Below are positions 1 to 7,896 of a DNA stretch of 64,000 bases, one piece after another. This stretch comes from Mycobacterium ahvazicum (GTDB lineage Bacteria; Actinomycetota; Actinomycetes; Mycobacteriales; Mycobacteriaceae), in NCBI RefSeq assembly GCF_900176255.2, contig NZ_FXEG02000005.1, positions 620,001-684,000 on the forward strand, written 5' to 3'. Numbering within the stretch: the first letter of the stretch is position 1; each line of letters begins with the position of its first letter. The notes beneath the pieces are model-generated. The model was not told where the DNA came from, did not search any database, and was given only the letters and a program-made list of their open reading frames with translations. A program made the position numbers and the translations under genes.

Positions 1-131
1 CCGAAGGCGATTGGGTGGTGCGCGGAGCCAGCGGTGAGCAGTGGCCGGTCCCCGGTGACGAGTTCGCCCGGCGCTACGCCGCGTACCGACCGCCCGAAGA
101 AGCCCATGCCCCAAACGGTGGCGAGGGGTGA
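1..131 (+). CDS. 3' end of an unidentified protein (partial)
   Basis: An open frame enters from the left edge and ends at TGA 129-131, giving 42 visible residues. They include GDWVVRGASGEQWPVPG and a tail rich in Pro, Glu and Gly. The GDW...GE.WPV...F...Y pattern recalls short C-terminal domains of bacterial proteins of unknown function, but I cannot name the family from so little. The rest of the gene lies outside the window. The 153 bases before the next gene are probably its promoter region, although I could not define clear -35/-10 boxes there. Confidence 0.55.
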   Translation, partial: EGDWVVRGASGEQWPVPGDEFARRYAAYRPPEEAHAPNGGEG

Positions 132-284
132 CCGGTCGTCTGTTTGCGAGTCCGAAATCGCGCTGAAAATTTGCGCATCCTGAAGCGGCCCAACACTGAT
201 ACGGTATCGGCGCATGTGCGTATGGGTCGCGCAGGCAGGCTTTCGCCCCAGTTGGTTAGCTCCGCTTCACCCTAGGAGAGTGCG

Positions 285-1811
285 ATGGCGCTGTTTATCA
301 GCTACTCGAGCCAAGATCGGTCGACGGTCGACGCCCTGACCACCGCCCTTCGCCGCGGACAGAACCAGGTGTGGTTCGACCAAGAGCTCGGCGGCGGCGA
401 CTCGTGGTGGGCCAAGATCCTCGAGCAGATCCGCGATTGTGAAGTGTTCATCGTCGCGCTGTCGAGCAACTGGTTGCAATCCAAGCCGAGCCAGGCGGAG
501 CTGCGCTACGCCCAGGCGCTGGGCCGTCCGATCCTTCCCGTCCGGATCGGTGAAGTCGACAGCATGCGCGTGAATCCCCTTGCCGCATTGCAGATCATCG
601 ATTACCGCGAACCGACGGTGGACGCCGGCATCCAGTTGGTCACCGCCGTGCACGCGCTTCGCAGCAAGCCCGTGCCGTTGCCCGACCCGCTGCCCGAAGA
701 GCCCCCGGTGCCGTTCGGCTACATCACCCGGCTGGGGAACACCCTGGCCGAAAAAGAGCTGAGCCCGCAGCAGCAGCTCCAGCTGTTGGTCGAACTGCGC
801 TCCGGGTTCGACGAGGACGGCGACGACCCCAGCGCCCGCGGCGACATCGCGCAGCTGTTGCGCATGCTGCGCCTGCGGCACGACGTCACCTACCGCACCC
901 GAAGCGAAATCGACAACGTGCTGGCCGAAATCGAGGCCAAGGACGGTTCGCCCGGAGGCGCCGCCAAGGCCGCGGCTCCGGCTGCTGCCGCTGCGTCGAC
1001 TCCCGCGGCAGCACCCAGCGGCGCGAACGCTGTCACCGTCCCGACCGCGGTGAGCGGCGGCGCGGCCGGCGGCGGCGGATCGAACAAGCGGCTGCTCATC
1101 ATCGGCGGTGCCGCGGGCGCGGTCATCGCCGCGATCGCGATCGTCGTGGTGATGACCACGCAGAGCAGCAAGCCCAAGCCTGCTCCGCAGGCGTCGAACT
1201 CGAATTCGGCTCCGGCCACGCCGAATTCGGCACCCAATCCGGGCTCGGCGAAGCTGGATTCCTTCCTGATCGGCGCCCCTGAAGTCGGCGCCATCGTAGG
1301 TGACCCAACGTTGGTGCCCGGCGAAAAAGTCAGTGGGCTACGCAGCCCGAAGTACACGCTGTCCGATCCCGAGTGCGCCGGCGCTTTCGAGCCCACCATC
1401 GCGGCGGTCTATCAGGACGCCGGCGGATTCACCGCCACGAGCACGCTGGTCGTGCACTCGCCTGGACAGGACCCGCCGCTGCGGATCATCGAGGCCGTCT
1501 CGGAATTCTCGTCGTCCGAGAAGGCGAGCGCGTTCGTCGCGGCATCCGCCGACAAGTGGAAGGCCTGCGCCGGAAAAACGGTGACGGAGAAGCTCAATGG
1601 CAAGAGCTTCGATTACACATTCGCCCAAGTCGACGGGACCGTACCCCGGATCGCGATGCAACGCACCCGTTCGGACAATGCCAAAACCTGCCACCACGTG
1701 CTGCACGCGGAGGGCGCCAACGTCATCGAGGTGAATGTGTGCGGCCCGGATGCCGCGCCGGGCCAAGCCGGCAAGATCGCCGAGCAGATCGCCAAGAAGG
1801 TGGACGACTAA
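285..1811 (+). CDS. TIR-domain membrane protein with PknH-like extracellular sensor domain
   Basis: 508 residues. Residues 1-90 form a TIR domain: opening MALFISYSSQD, the WFD turn near residue 31, and AELRYAQALGRPILPV, in which Glu72 aligns by eye with the catalytic Glu of NAD-cleaving TIR domains such as SARM1. Residues about 120-220 look helical. An Ala/Pro/Gly-rich linker leads to one membrane segment (about 270-292), preceded by NKR. The Ser/Pro/Asn-rich stretch after it is followed by a domain of about 180 residues resembling the PknH extracellular sensor, with four Cys (in PECAG, KACAG, KTCHH and NVCGP) placed like its two disulfides. Predicted topology is TIR inside, sensor outside. 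The ATG follows AGGAG. No immune-type partner gene is adjacent. NADase activity is inferred, not shown. Confidence 0.85.
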   Translation: MALFISYSSQDRSTVDALTTALRRGQNQVWFDQELGGGDSWWAKILEQIRDCEVFIVALSSNWLQSKPSQAELRYAQALGRPILPVRIGEVDSMRVNPLAALQIIDYREPTVDAGIQLVTAVHALRSKPVPLPDPLPEEPPVPFGYITRLGNTLAEKELSPQQQLQLLVELRSGFDEDGDDPSARGDIAQLLRMLRLRHDVTYRTRSEIDNVLAEIEAKDGSPGGAAKAAAPAAAAASTPAAAPSGANAVTVPTAVSGGAAGGGGSNKRLLIIGGAAGAVIAAIAIVVVMTTQSSKPKPAPQASNSNSAPATPNSAPNPGSAKLDSFLIGAPEVGAIVGDPTLVPGEKVSGLRSPKYTLSDPECAGAFEPTIAAVYQDAGGFTATSTLVVHSPGQDPPLRIIEAVSEFSSSEKASAFVAASADKWKACAGKTVTEKLNGKSFDYTFAQVDGTVPRIAMQRTRSDNAKTCHHVLHAEGANVIEVNVCGPDAAPGQAGKIAEQIAKKVDD

Positions 1812-1829
1812 AGGCCCAAGACATGGAGC

Positions 1830-1878
1830 GGCCCCCGAGCCATGCTCCCGGTTGGACAGACCGGGAAGCTCGGGGGCC
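1830..1878 (+). terminator. Nested inverted repeat after the TIR gene
   Basis: An 11-bp perfect outer stem (GGCCCCCGAGC at 1830-1840, GCTCGGGGGCC at 1868-1878) encloses a second perfect 6-bp stem (TCCCGG 1846-1851, CCGGGA 1861-1866). It begins 19 bases after the stop codon and has no T-run. That fits a mycobacterial intrinsic-type terminator. The next gene converges on it, so it may serve both directions. Confidence 0.7.
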
Positions 1879-2053
1879 GGGTGGCTACGTGGAATTCGCC
1901 AGCGCGCGTATATCGCTAGCTCTTCGGAAGCCATGCAGCTAGCGCGTAGCCACCTCACATGTCCATGAAGCTATCAATTTCGCGGACCACCTCCTTCCTT
2001 GTGTACGGCCGACCGTACCCGCCACTGCGCGAGCCGACAACACAATTCAGCGC

Positions 2054-2944
2054 TCAGCGATCACTGACGATCGCCGCGTCGACCAGCTGGGCGAAGTCCT
2101 CGGTCATCGGCGATCGACCCAGCGGACGGCCGTCGATCGTGTGCACGCGAGCGGCCAGGGTCATGCTCGATACCAACCAGACTCCTTGGGCAGCATGCAA
2201 ATCCGCGACCCGTAGCGCCCGGTAGTCGCAGTCGTAGCCTTTACTGCGTGCCACCTCGAACAACGCCTGCTGGGTGGTGCCGCGCAAAATCGGATACCAG
2301 GGCGGCGGCGTCAGCAGGCACAGATTGCGGTCCGGGCCCGCATCGGAATCGGTGGCGATCACCACCGTCGAACGCGGGCCTTCCAGGATGTAGCCGTCGG
2401 AGCTGACGAAGATCACGTCGCCGGCGCCCCGCTGGGCGGCGTGGCGCAACGCGGCCATATTCACCGCGTAGGACAGGGTTTTCGCACCGGCCAACAGCCA
2501 GGGCATCTCGCCGACACCGATCGCGGGCAGTCCTCGGTCCAGCGTGATCGCCGCCAGGCCATTGTGGCGAACCACGGCAACCCTTTCCGGAACCGCGCTG
2601 ACCATCACGTACGCGGTGGGCTCGGACCCACTCTCACGCCCGCGGCTGTAGATCAGCCGCAACGCGGCTTCGGCAGACGAGCCCGCCACCCACTCCCGGG
2701 TGGCGATGTCGATCGCGGCCCGCCACTTCGGAAGGTCCGGCTCGGGCAGGTCCATGAATTTGGCCGATTGAGTCAGGCGCTGCAAATGCGACCCGACGAG
2801 ACAGGCACCGCCGTCGCGGACCAGCAGGGTCTCGAAGGCACCGTCACCGCGCACGGCCGCGAGATCGTCGGCGTGCAAGAGCGGGGTATCGGGCGGATGT
2901 ATCTCGCCGTCGAGGGTGACGATCACACCCGTCTGGGCTGCCAT
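2054..2944 (-). CDS. Class-IV aminotransferase / aminodeoxychorismate lyase family
   Basis: 296 residues, a PLP-dependent fold-type IV protein corresponding to Rv0812. It carries DGAFETLLVRDGG near the N-terminus, the Lys-containing AKTLSYAVNMAAL segment (the likely Schiff-base lysine), and DVIFVSSDGYILEGPRSTVV followed by LRGTTQQALFEVA, as in PabC and branched-chain aminotransferases. The role may be release of 4-aminobenzoate from aminodeoxychorismate for folate, or transamination of an amino acid or D-amino acid; sequence alone does not decide. It converges with the TIR gene. The folate-binding YgfZ-like gene sits divergently upstream, which mildly favours a folate link. Confidence 0.85.
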   Translation of the reverse strand: MAAQTGVIVTLDGEIHPPDTPLLHADDLAAVRGDGAFETLLVRDGGACLVGSHLQRLTQSAKFMDLPEPDLPKWRAAIDIATREWVAGSSAEAALRLIYSRGRESGSEPTAYVMVSAVPERVAVVRHNGLAAITLDRGLPAIGVGEMPWLLAGAKTLSYAVNMAALRHAAQRGAGDVIFVSSDGYILEGPRSTVVIATDSDAGPDRNLCLLTPPPWYPILRGTTQQALFEVARSKGYDCDYRALRVADLHAAQGVWLVSSMTLAARVHTIDGRPLGRSPMTEDFAQLVDAAIVSDR

Positions 2945-3015
2945 GCCGAAAGAGCCTATCGGGTCGCGTGATTACGCCGGCCGCGAACGGGCGACAGCAC
3001 GCAGACACTGCCGAA

Positions 3016-3068
3016 TGTGCGGCTGGCCGCGCACTCGTCGCCCAACGTGCGGCTGGCCGCACACTCGT
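3016..3068. repeat. Two tandem palindromic units, 31-bp period
   Basis: Two imperfect copies, 31 bases apart, of a unit containing GTGCGGCTGGCCGCRC followed by ACTCGT (cores at 3017-3032 and 3048-3063). Each core is a 7-bp inverted repeat around TG, the first with one G:T-type mismatch. They lie in the divergent spacer between the aminotransferase and the YgfZ-like gene. Function is unknown: a hairpin, a protein-binding array or a small dispersed repeat are all possible. Confidence 0.6.
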
Positions 3069-3177
3069 TGGACCAGAGCCCAGATCCGTAGAGTTGACGT
3101 GTGACCTGCGCTAGCCACGATGCAGTGGGGGTACCGCCCGCTTGCGGGGGACGAAGCGATGAGGAGGAGCAGCGCAC

Positions 3178-4272
3178 ATGACTGCAGCACCCGCCCCCGA
3201 TTCCGGGCCCGACGCCGGCGCGATCTGGCACTACGGCGACCCGCTCAGCGAGCAGCGCGCGGCCGAAACCGATGCCGTGCTGGTGGACCGCTCGCATCGC
3301 GCGGTGCTCACCCTGACCGGCGCGGACCGGCAGAGCTGGCTGCACAACATCTCGACCCAACACGTCAGCGAGCTACCCGACGGGGCCAGCACGCAGAACC
3401 TCAGCCTGGACGGGCAGGGCCGGGTGGAGGACCACTGGATGCAGACCGAGCTCGGCGGCGTCAGCTACCTAGACACCGAACCCTGGCGCGGTGAGCCGCT
3501 GCTGAACTACCTGAGCAAGATGGTGTTCTGGTCGGACGTCACGCCCGCGGCCGCCGACCTGGCGGTGTTGTCGCTGATCGGACCGCGGCTGGGCGACCGC
3601 GCGGTGCTCGAGGTGCTCGGCCTGGACGCCCTGCCCGACGAGGTGGCTGCGATCCCGCTACCCGGCGGCGGCTTCGTGCGGCGGATGCCCACCTCCGGAG
3701 CCGGCCAGATCGAACTCGACCTATTGGTACCGCGGGGCGATGCCGCCGACTGGCAACGCCGCTTCGCGCAGGCCGGCGTGCGTCCGGCCGGGGTATGGGC
3801 CTACGAAGCCCATCGGGTCGCGGCCGTGCGCCCGCGCCTCGGGGTGGACACCGACGAACGCACGATTCCGCACGAGGTGCGCTGGATCGGTGGTCCGGGT
3901 GACGGGGCCGTCCATTTGGACAAGGGCTGCTATCGCGGCCAGGAAACCGTCGCCCGAGTCCACAACCTGGGCAAACCACCCCGAATGCTGGTCTTGTTGC
4001 ACCTCGACGGCTCGGTGGACCGGCCGTCGACCGGCGACGCGGTGCTCGCGGGCGGGCGGGTGGTGGGACGGCTGGGCACCGTCGTCGATCACGTGGATCT
4101 GGGCCCGATCGCGCTGGCGTTGCTCAAGCGCGGGATACCGGCCGACACCGAACTGGCAACCGGCCCGGAGGGCTCGGTAGCGGCGGTCATCGACGCCGAT
4201 ACGCTGCCGCCGAGCGAACAGATCGGGGCGGGACGGCTCGCCGTCGAGCGGTTGCGGGGCGGGACGAGATAA
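3178..4272 (+). CDS. YgfZ/GcvT-type folate-binding protein
   Basis: 364 residues, matching Rv0811c. YgfZ proteins use tetrahydrofolate to help make or repair Fe-S clusters in the cytosol. The family signature appears as DKGCYRGQETVARVHNLGK with its invariant Cys. The N-terminal part (HRAVLTLTGADRQSWLHNIST) matches the GcvT-like fold, and the C-terminal barrel ends in a RVVGRLGTVV-type strand. The ATG has a strong AGGAGGAG about 8 bases upstream. It is divergent from the aminotransferase and upstream of the DUF3073 gene. It is not the glycine-cleavage T protein, which lacks the KGCYxGQE loop. Confidence 0.9.
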   Translation: MTAAPAPDSGPDAGAIWHYGDPLSEQRAAETDAVLVDRSHRAVLTLTGADRQSWLHNISTQHVSELPDGASTQNLSLDGQGRVEDHWMQTELGGVSYLDTEPWRGEPLLNYLSKMVFWSDVTPAAADLAVLSLIGPRLGDRAVLEVLGLDALPDEVAAIPLPGGGFVRRMPTSGAGQIELDLLVPRGDAADWQRRFAQAGVRPAGVWAYEAHRVAAVRPRLGVDTDERTIPHEVRWIGGPGDGAVHLDKGCYRGQETVARVHNLGKPPRMLVLLHLDGSVDRPSTGDAVLAGGRVVGRLGTVVDHVDLGPIALALLKRGIPADTELATGPEGSVAAVIDADTLPPSEQIGAGRLAVERLRGGTR

Positions 4273-4367
4273 TGTCCGTTGAAGTCCAACACGGCGGGCA
4301 GGGGGCACCGACGCTCATCCGCGAGGCACGGTAAGCTGTTGGCAGGACAATAACGACACCAGAGATC

Positions 4368-4394
4368 GGAGCCGCCTACTTGTTAGGCCGCTCC
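4368..4394 (+). promoter_or_regulatory. Hairpin in the leader of the DUF3073 gene
   Basis: GGAGCCGCCTA (4368-4378) pairs with TAGGCCGCTCC (4384-4394) at 10 of 11 positions around a 5-base loop. It lies 24 bases upstream of the DUF3073 start. It could be a 5'-UTR element, or a terminator for the YgfZ gene. I do not recognise it as a known riboswitch. Confidence 0.45.
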
Positions 4395-4418
4395 GTTATT
4401 GCGCGAGGGGGTTCCCCC

Positions 4419-4598
4419 ATGGGCCGCGGCCGGGCTAAGGCAAAGCAGACCAAGGTTGCTCGAGAACTTAAGTACAGCTCCCCGCAGACCGACTTCGATC
4501 GGCTTCAGCGCGAGCTGGCGGGCAGCGGTGGGGACGAATCGGGTCACCTCGATGGCGCCGACGAATCTTCGGATTACGAAGACGACTGGCGCCGCTAG
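4419..4598 (+). CDS. DUF3073 small protein
   Basis: 59 residues from ATG 4419, matching Rv0810c in size and sequence type. The N-terminus is very basic (GRGRAKAKQTKVARELKY) and the C-terminus very acidic (DESSDYEDDW), as in the actinobacterial DUF3073 family. Function is unknown; the basic head could bind nucleic acid. A G-rich GAGGGGG precedes the start. An upstream in-frame start at 4380 would lengthen the protein, but the conserved family start MGRGRAKAKQ favours 4419. It converges with purM. Confidence 0.85.
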   Translation: MGRGRAKAKQTKVARELKYSSPQTDFDRLQRELAGSGGDESGHLDGADESSDYEDDWRR

Positions 4599-4608
4599 AA
4601 TCTGCTCC

Positions 4609-4633
4609 GTGCCGATGCCGCGTGCATCGGCAC
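4609..4633. terminator. Bidirectional terminator hairpin between DUF3073 and purM
   Basis: A perfect 10-bp stem, GTGCCGATGC (4609-4618) and GCATCGGCAC (4624-4633), with a 5-base loop. It lies between the convergent DUF3073 and purM stop codons and is followed on the plus strand by a mildly T-rich stretch. Confidence 0.75.
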
Positions 4634-4661
4634 AGTGTTGTTCCCAGCTAGGCGCGGGCTC

Positions 4662-5756
4662 TCAGAATCTCGGGTGCTGCCCCACGAGTTTCGCGCGCGG
4701 GCCATCTTTTCCGCCCTTGCAAATCGTCCCCAACACCCAGCAGTCCAAATGGCGTGCGGTCAAAATCGCCAGGGCGCGGTCGGTGTCTTCGGGTGCGACG
4801 ACGGCGATCATGCCGACGCCCATGTTGAAGGTCTTCTCCATCTCCTCGCGGACGATGCGGCCGCGCTGGGCGATCATCGCGAACACCGGCGCCGGCGTCC
4901 AGGTGCCACGGTCGACCTCGGCGGTCAACCCGTGCGGGATGACGCGCTGCAGGTTGCCCGCCAGCCCGCCACCGGTGACATGGCAGAACGTGCGCACCTG
5001 GGTTTCGGCGGCCAGCGCCAGGCAGTCCTTGGCGTAGATCCGGGTGGGTTCCAGCAACTCTTCACCCAGCGTGCGGCCGAACTCCTCGACGTAGCCGGCC
5101 AGGTTCATCCGGTCGATCTCCAGCAGGACGCTGCGAGCCAGGGAATATCCGTTGGAATGCAGACCGGAGGACCCCATCGCGATGATGACGTCGCCGGGTT
5201 TGACCCGATCGGGCCCCAGGATGTCGTCGGCTTCGACCACGCCGACGCCGGTGGCCGAGATGTCGTAGTGGTCGGGTTCCATCAGCCCGGGGTGCTCGGC
5301 GGTCTCGCCACCCAGCAGCGCGCACCCCGCGCGCACACATCCCTCGGCAATACCCGCGACGATGGCCGCCACCCGTTCGGGCACCGTGCGCCCGACGGCG
5401 ATGTAGTCCTGCAGGAAAAGTGGCTCGGCGCCGCAGACAACGAGGTCGTCGACGACCATGGCCACCAGGTCGAGGCCGACGGTGTCGTGCTTGTCCATCG
5501 CCTGCGCGACCGCCAGCTTGGTCCCGACGCCGTCGCTGGAGGCCGCCAGCACCGGCTCGCGGTAGTCACCACGCAGCGCGAACAGTCCGGCGAATCCGCC
5601 GAGCCCGCCGAGTACCTCGGGCCTGGTGGCTTTCGCAGCCAGCGGCTTGAACAGATCGACCGCGCGGTCACCGGCTTCGATATCCACCCCGGCCGATGCG
5701 TAAGTAATGCCCTGGCTGCCCGGTTCTTCTCCGGGGCTTTTTCCGGGATCCGTCAT
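4662..5756 (-). CDS. purM: Phosphoribosylformylglycinamidine cyclo-ligase (AIR synthetase)
   Basis: 364 residues. PurM closes FGAM to AIR with ATP, step five of purine synthesis. Visible family features are the N-terminal ITYASAGVDIEAGD, the ATP/substrate motif SSDGVGTKLAVA, DDLVVCGAEPLFLQDY, the GCALLGGETAEHPG loop, and HVTGGGLAGNLQRVIP towards the C-terminus. Length is normal for the family (about 340-365). It is the second gene of a purF-purM pair on the minus strand, 59 bases after purF, matching Rv0809. Confidence 0.97.
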   Translation of the reverse strand: MTDPGKSPGEEPGSQGITYASAGVDIEAGDRAVDLFKPLAAKATRPEVLGGLGGFAGLFALRGDYREPVLAASSDGVGTKLAVAQAMDKHDTVGLDLVAMVVDDLVVCGAEPLFLQDYIAVGRTVPERVAAIVAGIAEGCVRAGCALLGGETAEHPGLMEPDHYDISATGVGVVEADDILGPDRVKPGDVIIAMGSSGLHSNGYSLARSVLLEIDRMNLAGYVEEFGRTLGEELLEPTRIYAKDCLALAAETQVRTFCHVTGGGLAGNLQRVIPHGLTAEVDRGTWTPAPVFAMIAQRGRIVREEMEKTFNMGVGMIAVVAPEDTDRALAILTARHLDCWVLGTICKGGKDGPRAKLVGQHPRF

Positions 5757-5815
5757 CGCGATAAAGGCTACCGGTAGGCGCTTCGCGCCGGTATCAAACG
5801 TCTTGAAGGATTCCG

Positions 5816-7351
5816 TCAGTGGTTGACAGGAACCTCGTCGGCCGCGACATCGCCGAGCTCCGCGCCGCGCGCGGCGTTGGCGAGCATGTGCTCAATGACG
5901 TTCTTACCCAGCGCTGTCTCGCTGGGCAGCTCGATCGGGTACTTACCGTCGAAGCAGGCGGTGCACAGCCGGGAGGCCGGCTGCTCGGTCGCGGCGATCA
6001 TGCCGCGCAGCGAGATGTAGCCCAGCGTGTCGGCGCCGATCGCATGCCGCACCGCCTCGAGCATCTCTTCCTCGTCCTCGACGGCGTTGGCGATCAACTC
6101 GGCCGGTGACGGGAAGTCGATGCCGTAGAAGCACGGCCACTTCACCGGAGGCGAGGCAATCCGCACGTGCACCTCGACGGCGCCGGCCTCGCGCAGCATG
6201 CGCAACAAGGCACGCTGGGTGTTACCCCGCACGATCGAGTCGTCGACGACGATGAGCCGCTTGCCGCGGATCACCTCTTTGAGCGGGTTGAGCTTCAACC
6301 GGATGCCCAACTGACGGATGGTCTGGGACGGCTGAATGAATGTCCGCCCGACGTAGGCGTTCTTCATCAGGCCCTGCCCGTAGGGAATGCCGGACTCCTG
6401 CGCGTATCCCACCGCGGCCGGGGTGCCCGATTCCGGCACACCGATCACCAGGTCGGCGTCCACCGGGCGTTCGCGGGCCAGCCGGCGGCCGATCTCCACC
6501 CGGGCGCCGTGCACCGATCGACCGCCGATCGTGCTGTCCGGCCGGGCCAGGTAGACGTATTCGAAAACGCAACCCTTGGGAGTCGGGTTGGCGAAGCGGG
6601 TGGAGCGCACGCCGTCGGCGTCGATGGCCAGCAGTTCGCCCGGCTCGATGTCGCGGACGAACGAAGCGCCGACGATGTCGAGCGCGGCGGTTTCGGAGGC
6701 CACCACCCAGCCGCGGTCGAGGCGTCCGAGCGAAAGCGGCCGCACCCCATGGGGATCGCGGGCCGCATACAGCGTGTTCTCGTCCATGAACGTCAAGCAG
6801 AAGGCGCCGCGCACGGTCGGCAACAGTTGCAGCGCAGACTGTTCCAGAGTGGAGTCGGCCGCACCATGGGCGAGCAGCGCGCCCAGGATGTCGGAGTCGG
6901 TCGTCGCCGGGGCCGGGGCGCGCTTGGCGATCAGCCCGGCGTCACGGGCCTGGCCGGCAAGCTCAGCGGTGTTGACCAGGTTCCCGTTGTGCCCCAAGGC
7001 AACCCCGGTACCGGCCGCGGTGTTGCGGAACACCGGCTGGGCGTTTTCCCAGGTGGTGTCGCCGGTGGTGGAGTATCGGCAGTGCCCGATCGCGACGTGG
7101 CCCGGCATGGCGGCCAGCGTCTGCTCGTCGAACACCTGACTGACCAGGCCGAGGTCTTTGAAGACCAATACCTGAGATCCATCCGCGACGGCGATGCCGG
7201 CGGCTTCCTGACCGCGATGCTGCAGCGCGTAGAGGCCGTAGTAGGTGAGTTTGGCAACTTCCTCGCCCGGGGCCCATACCCCGAATACACCGCACTCTTC
7301 ACGGGGCGAGTTCAGGTCCTGCTCGGATACATCTGATCCAGCGACGGTCAC
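5816..7351 (-). CDS. purF: Amidophosphoribosyltransferase
   Basis: 511 residues from GTG 7351. PurF makes 5-phosphoribosylamine from PRPP and glutamine, the committed step of the pathway. REECGVFGVW holds the N-terminal nucleophile Cys (residue 20 from this start), normally exposed by propeptide removal. GHCRYSTTGDTTWENAQP and HNGNLVN belong to the glutaminase domain. The PRPP-binding motif VVDDSIVRGNT lies in the C-terminal half. The frame stays open to another GTG at 7441, but GTG 7351 has AGGGAG 9 bases upstream and gives a length near the usual one. purM follows; the SCP-like gene precedes. Confidence 0.95.
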   Translation of the reverse strand: MTVAGSDVSEQDLNSPREECGVFGVWAPGEEVAKLTYYGLYALQHRGQEAAGIAVADGSQVLVFKDLGLVSQVFDEQTLAAMPGHVAIGHCRYSTTGDTTWENAQPVFRNTAAGTGVALGHNGNLVNTAELAGQARDAGLIAKRAPAPATTDSDILGALLAHGAADSTLEQSALQLLPTVRGAFCLTFMDENTLYAARDPHGVRPLSLGRLDRGWVVASETAALDIVGASFVRDIEPGELLAIDADGVRSTRFANPTPKGCVFEYVYLARPDSTIGGRSVHGARVEIGRRLARERPVDADLVIGVPESGTPAAVGYAQESGIPYGQGLMKNAYVGRTFIQPSQTIRQLGIRLKLNPLKEVIRGKRLIVVDDSIVRGNTQRALLRMLREAGAVEVHVRIASPPVKWPCFYGIDFPSPAELIANAVEDEEEMLEAVRHAIGADTLGYISLRGMIAATEQPASRLCTACFDGKYPIELPSETALGKNVIEHMLANAARGAELGDVAADEVPVNH

Positions 7352-7487
7352 GGTGGGCGGCTCCCTAGCGAGGGGTAGTGACTCCTCGGAGTTTACGGGC
7401 ACGTAAGCCCAGCGGACGAATCCGTTGGGCGTGTTGAGCACGAATGTTCTCGGCGTGTCACCCTAAACCTGCAGTTCAGAGTTATAT

Positions 7488-7877
7488 TCAGCTCACATCG
7501 AATAAGGGCAACCAGTGGTCAATTTCACCCGCACGCGACCCGGAGAGCGTTAATAATCCGTTCGCTTTTGCGTCGGCGAGTGTCAACATCCCGGTGGCCA
7601 GCAGCAGCCAGGTGCGCGGATCGGTCTCGACGATGTTGGGCGGTGTGCCGCGGGTGTGCTTCGGCCCCGCCACGCACTGCACCGCCACGAACGGCGGGAT
7701 CCGGACCTCGACGCTGGCACCGGGGGCCAGCGCGGCCAGAGTGCGCGCGGTGAGCCGGACAGCGGCCGCCAGGGTGGCGCGATCGGGTGGCGGGCCGGTT
7801 TGGTCGCGCAGCCAGTCCGCGACGGTCATCAGGACCTGACGCGTCTTGGCCGGATCGGCAGTATCGCGGGCGGCCAT
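7488..7877 (-). CDS. SCP-like (sterol carrier protein fold) small protein
   Basis: 129 residues, corresponding to Rv0807. The sequence resembles the bacterial SCP-orthologue domain: an N-terminal helix (VLMTVADWLRDQ), VEVRIPPFVAVQC, and the closing DPRTWLLLATGMLTLADAKANGLLTLSGSRA typical of SCP2-type folds. Its ligand is unknown and binding is not shown. It lies immediately upstream of purF on the same strand and may share its transcript. It is divergent from the MCE-type gene, starting only 19 bases away. Confidence 0.75.
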   Translation of the reverse strand: MAARDTADPAKTRQVLMTVADWLRDQTGPPPDRATLAAAVRLTARTLAALAPGASVEVRIPPFVAVQCVAGPKHTRGTPPNIVETDPRTWLLLATGMLTLADAKANGLLTLSGSRAGEIDHWLPLFDVS

Positions 7878-7881
7878 GCCT

Positions 7882-7887
7882 TAGGGT
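7882..7887 (+). promoter_or_regulatory. -10 box candidate for the MCE-type gene
   Basis: TAGGGT (TANNNT pattern) sits 9 bases before ATG 7897, so the leader would be very short or absent. No convincing -35 box is visible. The assignment rests on spacing alone. Confidence 0.4.
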
Positions 7888-7896
7888 CTCAGAACC

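Noticed and set aside
285-1811. TIR gene as part of an anti-phage defense island
   Set aside because: No nuclease, SIR2, Thoeris, CBASS or other defense gene is adjacent; neighbours are housekeeping genes. A single-protein sensor is the simpler reading.
5816-7441. purF starting at GTG 7441 (541 residues)
   Set aside because: The extra 30 residues are not family-like, and GTG 7351 has AGGGAG at the right spacing.
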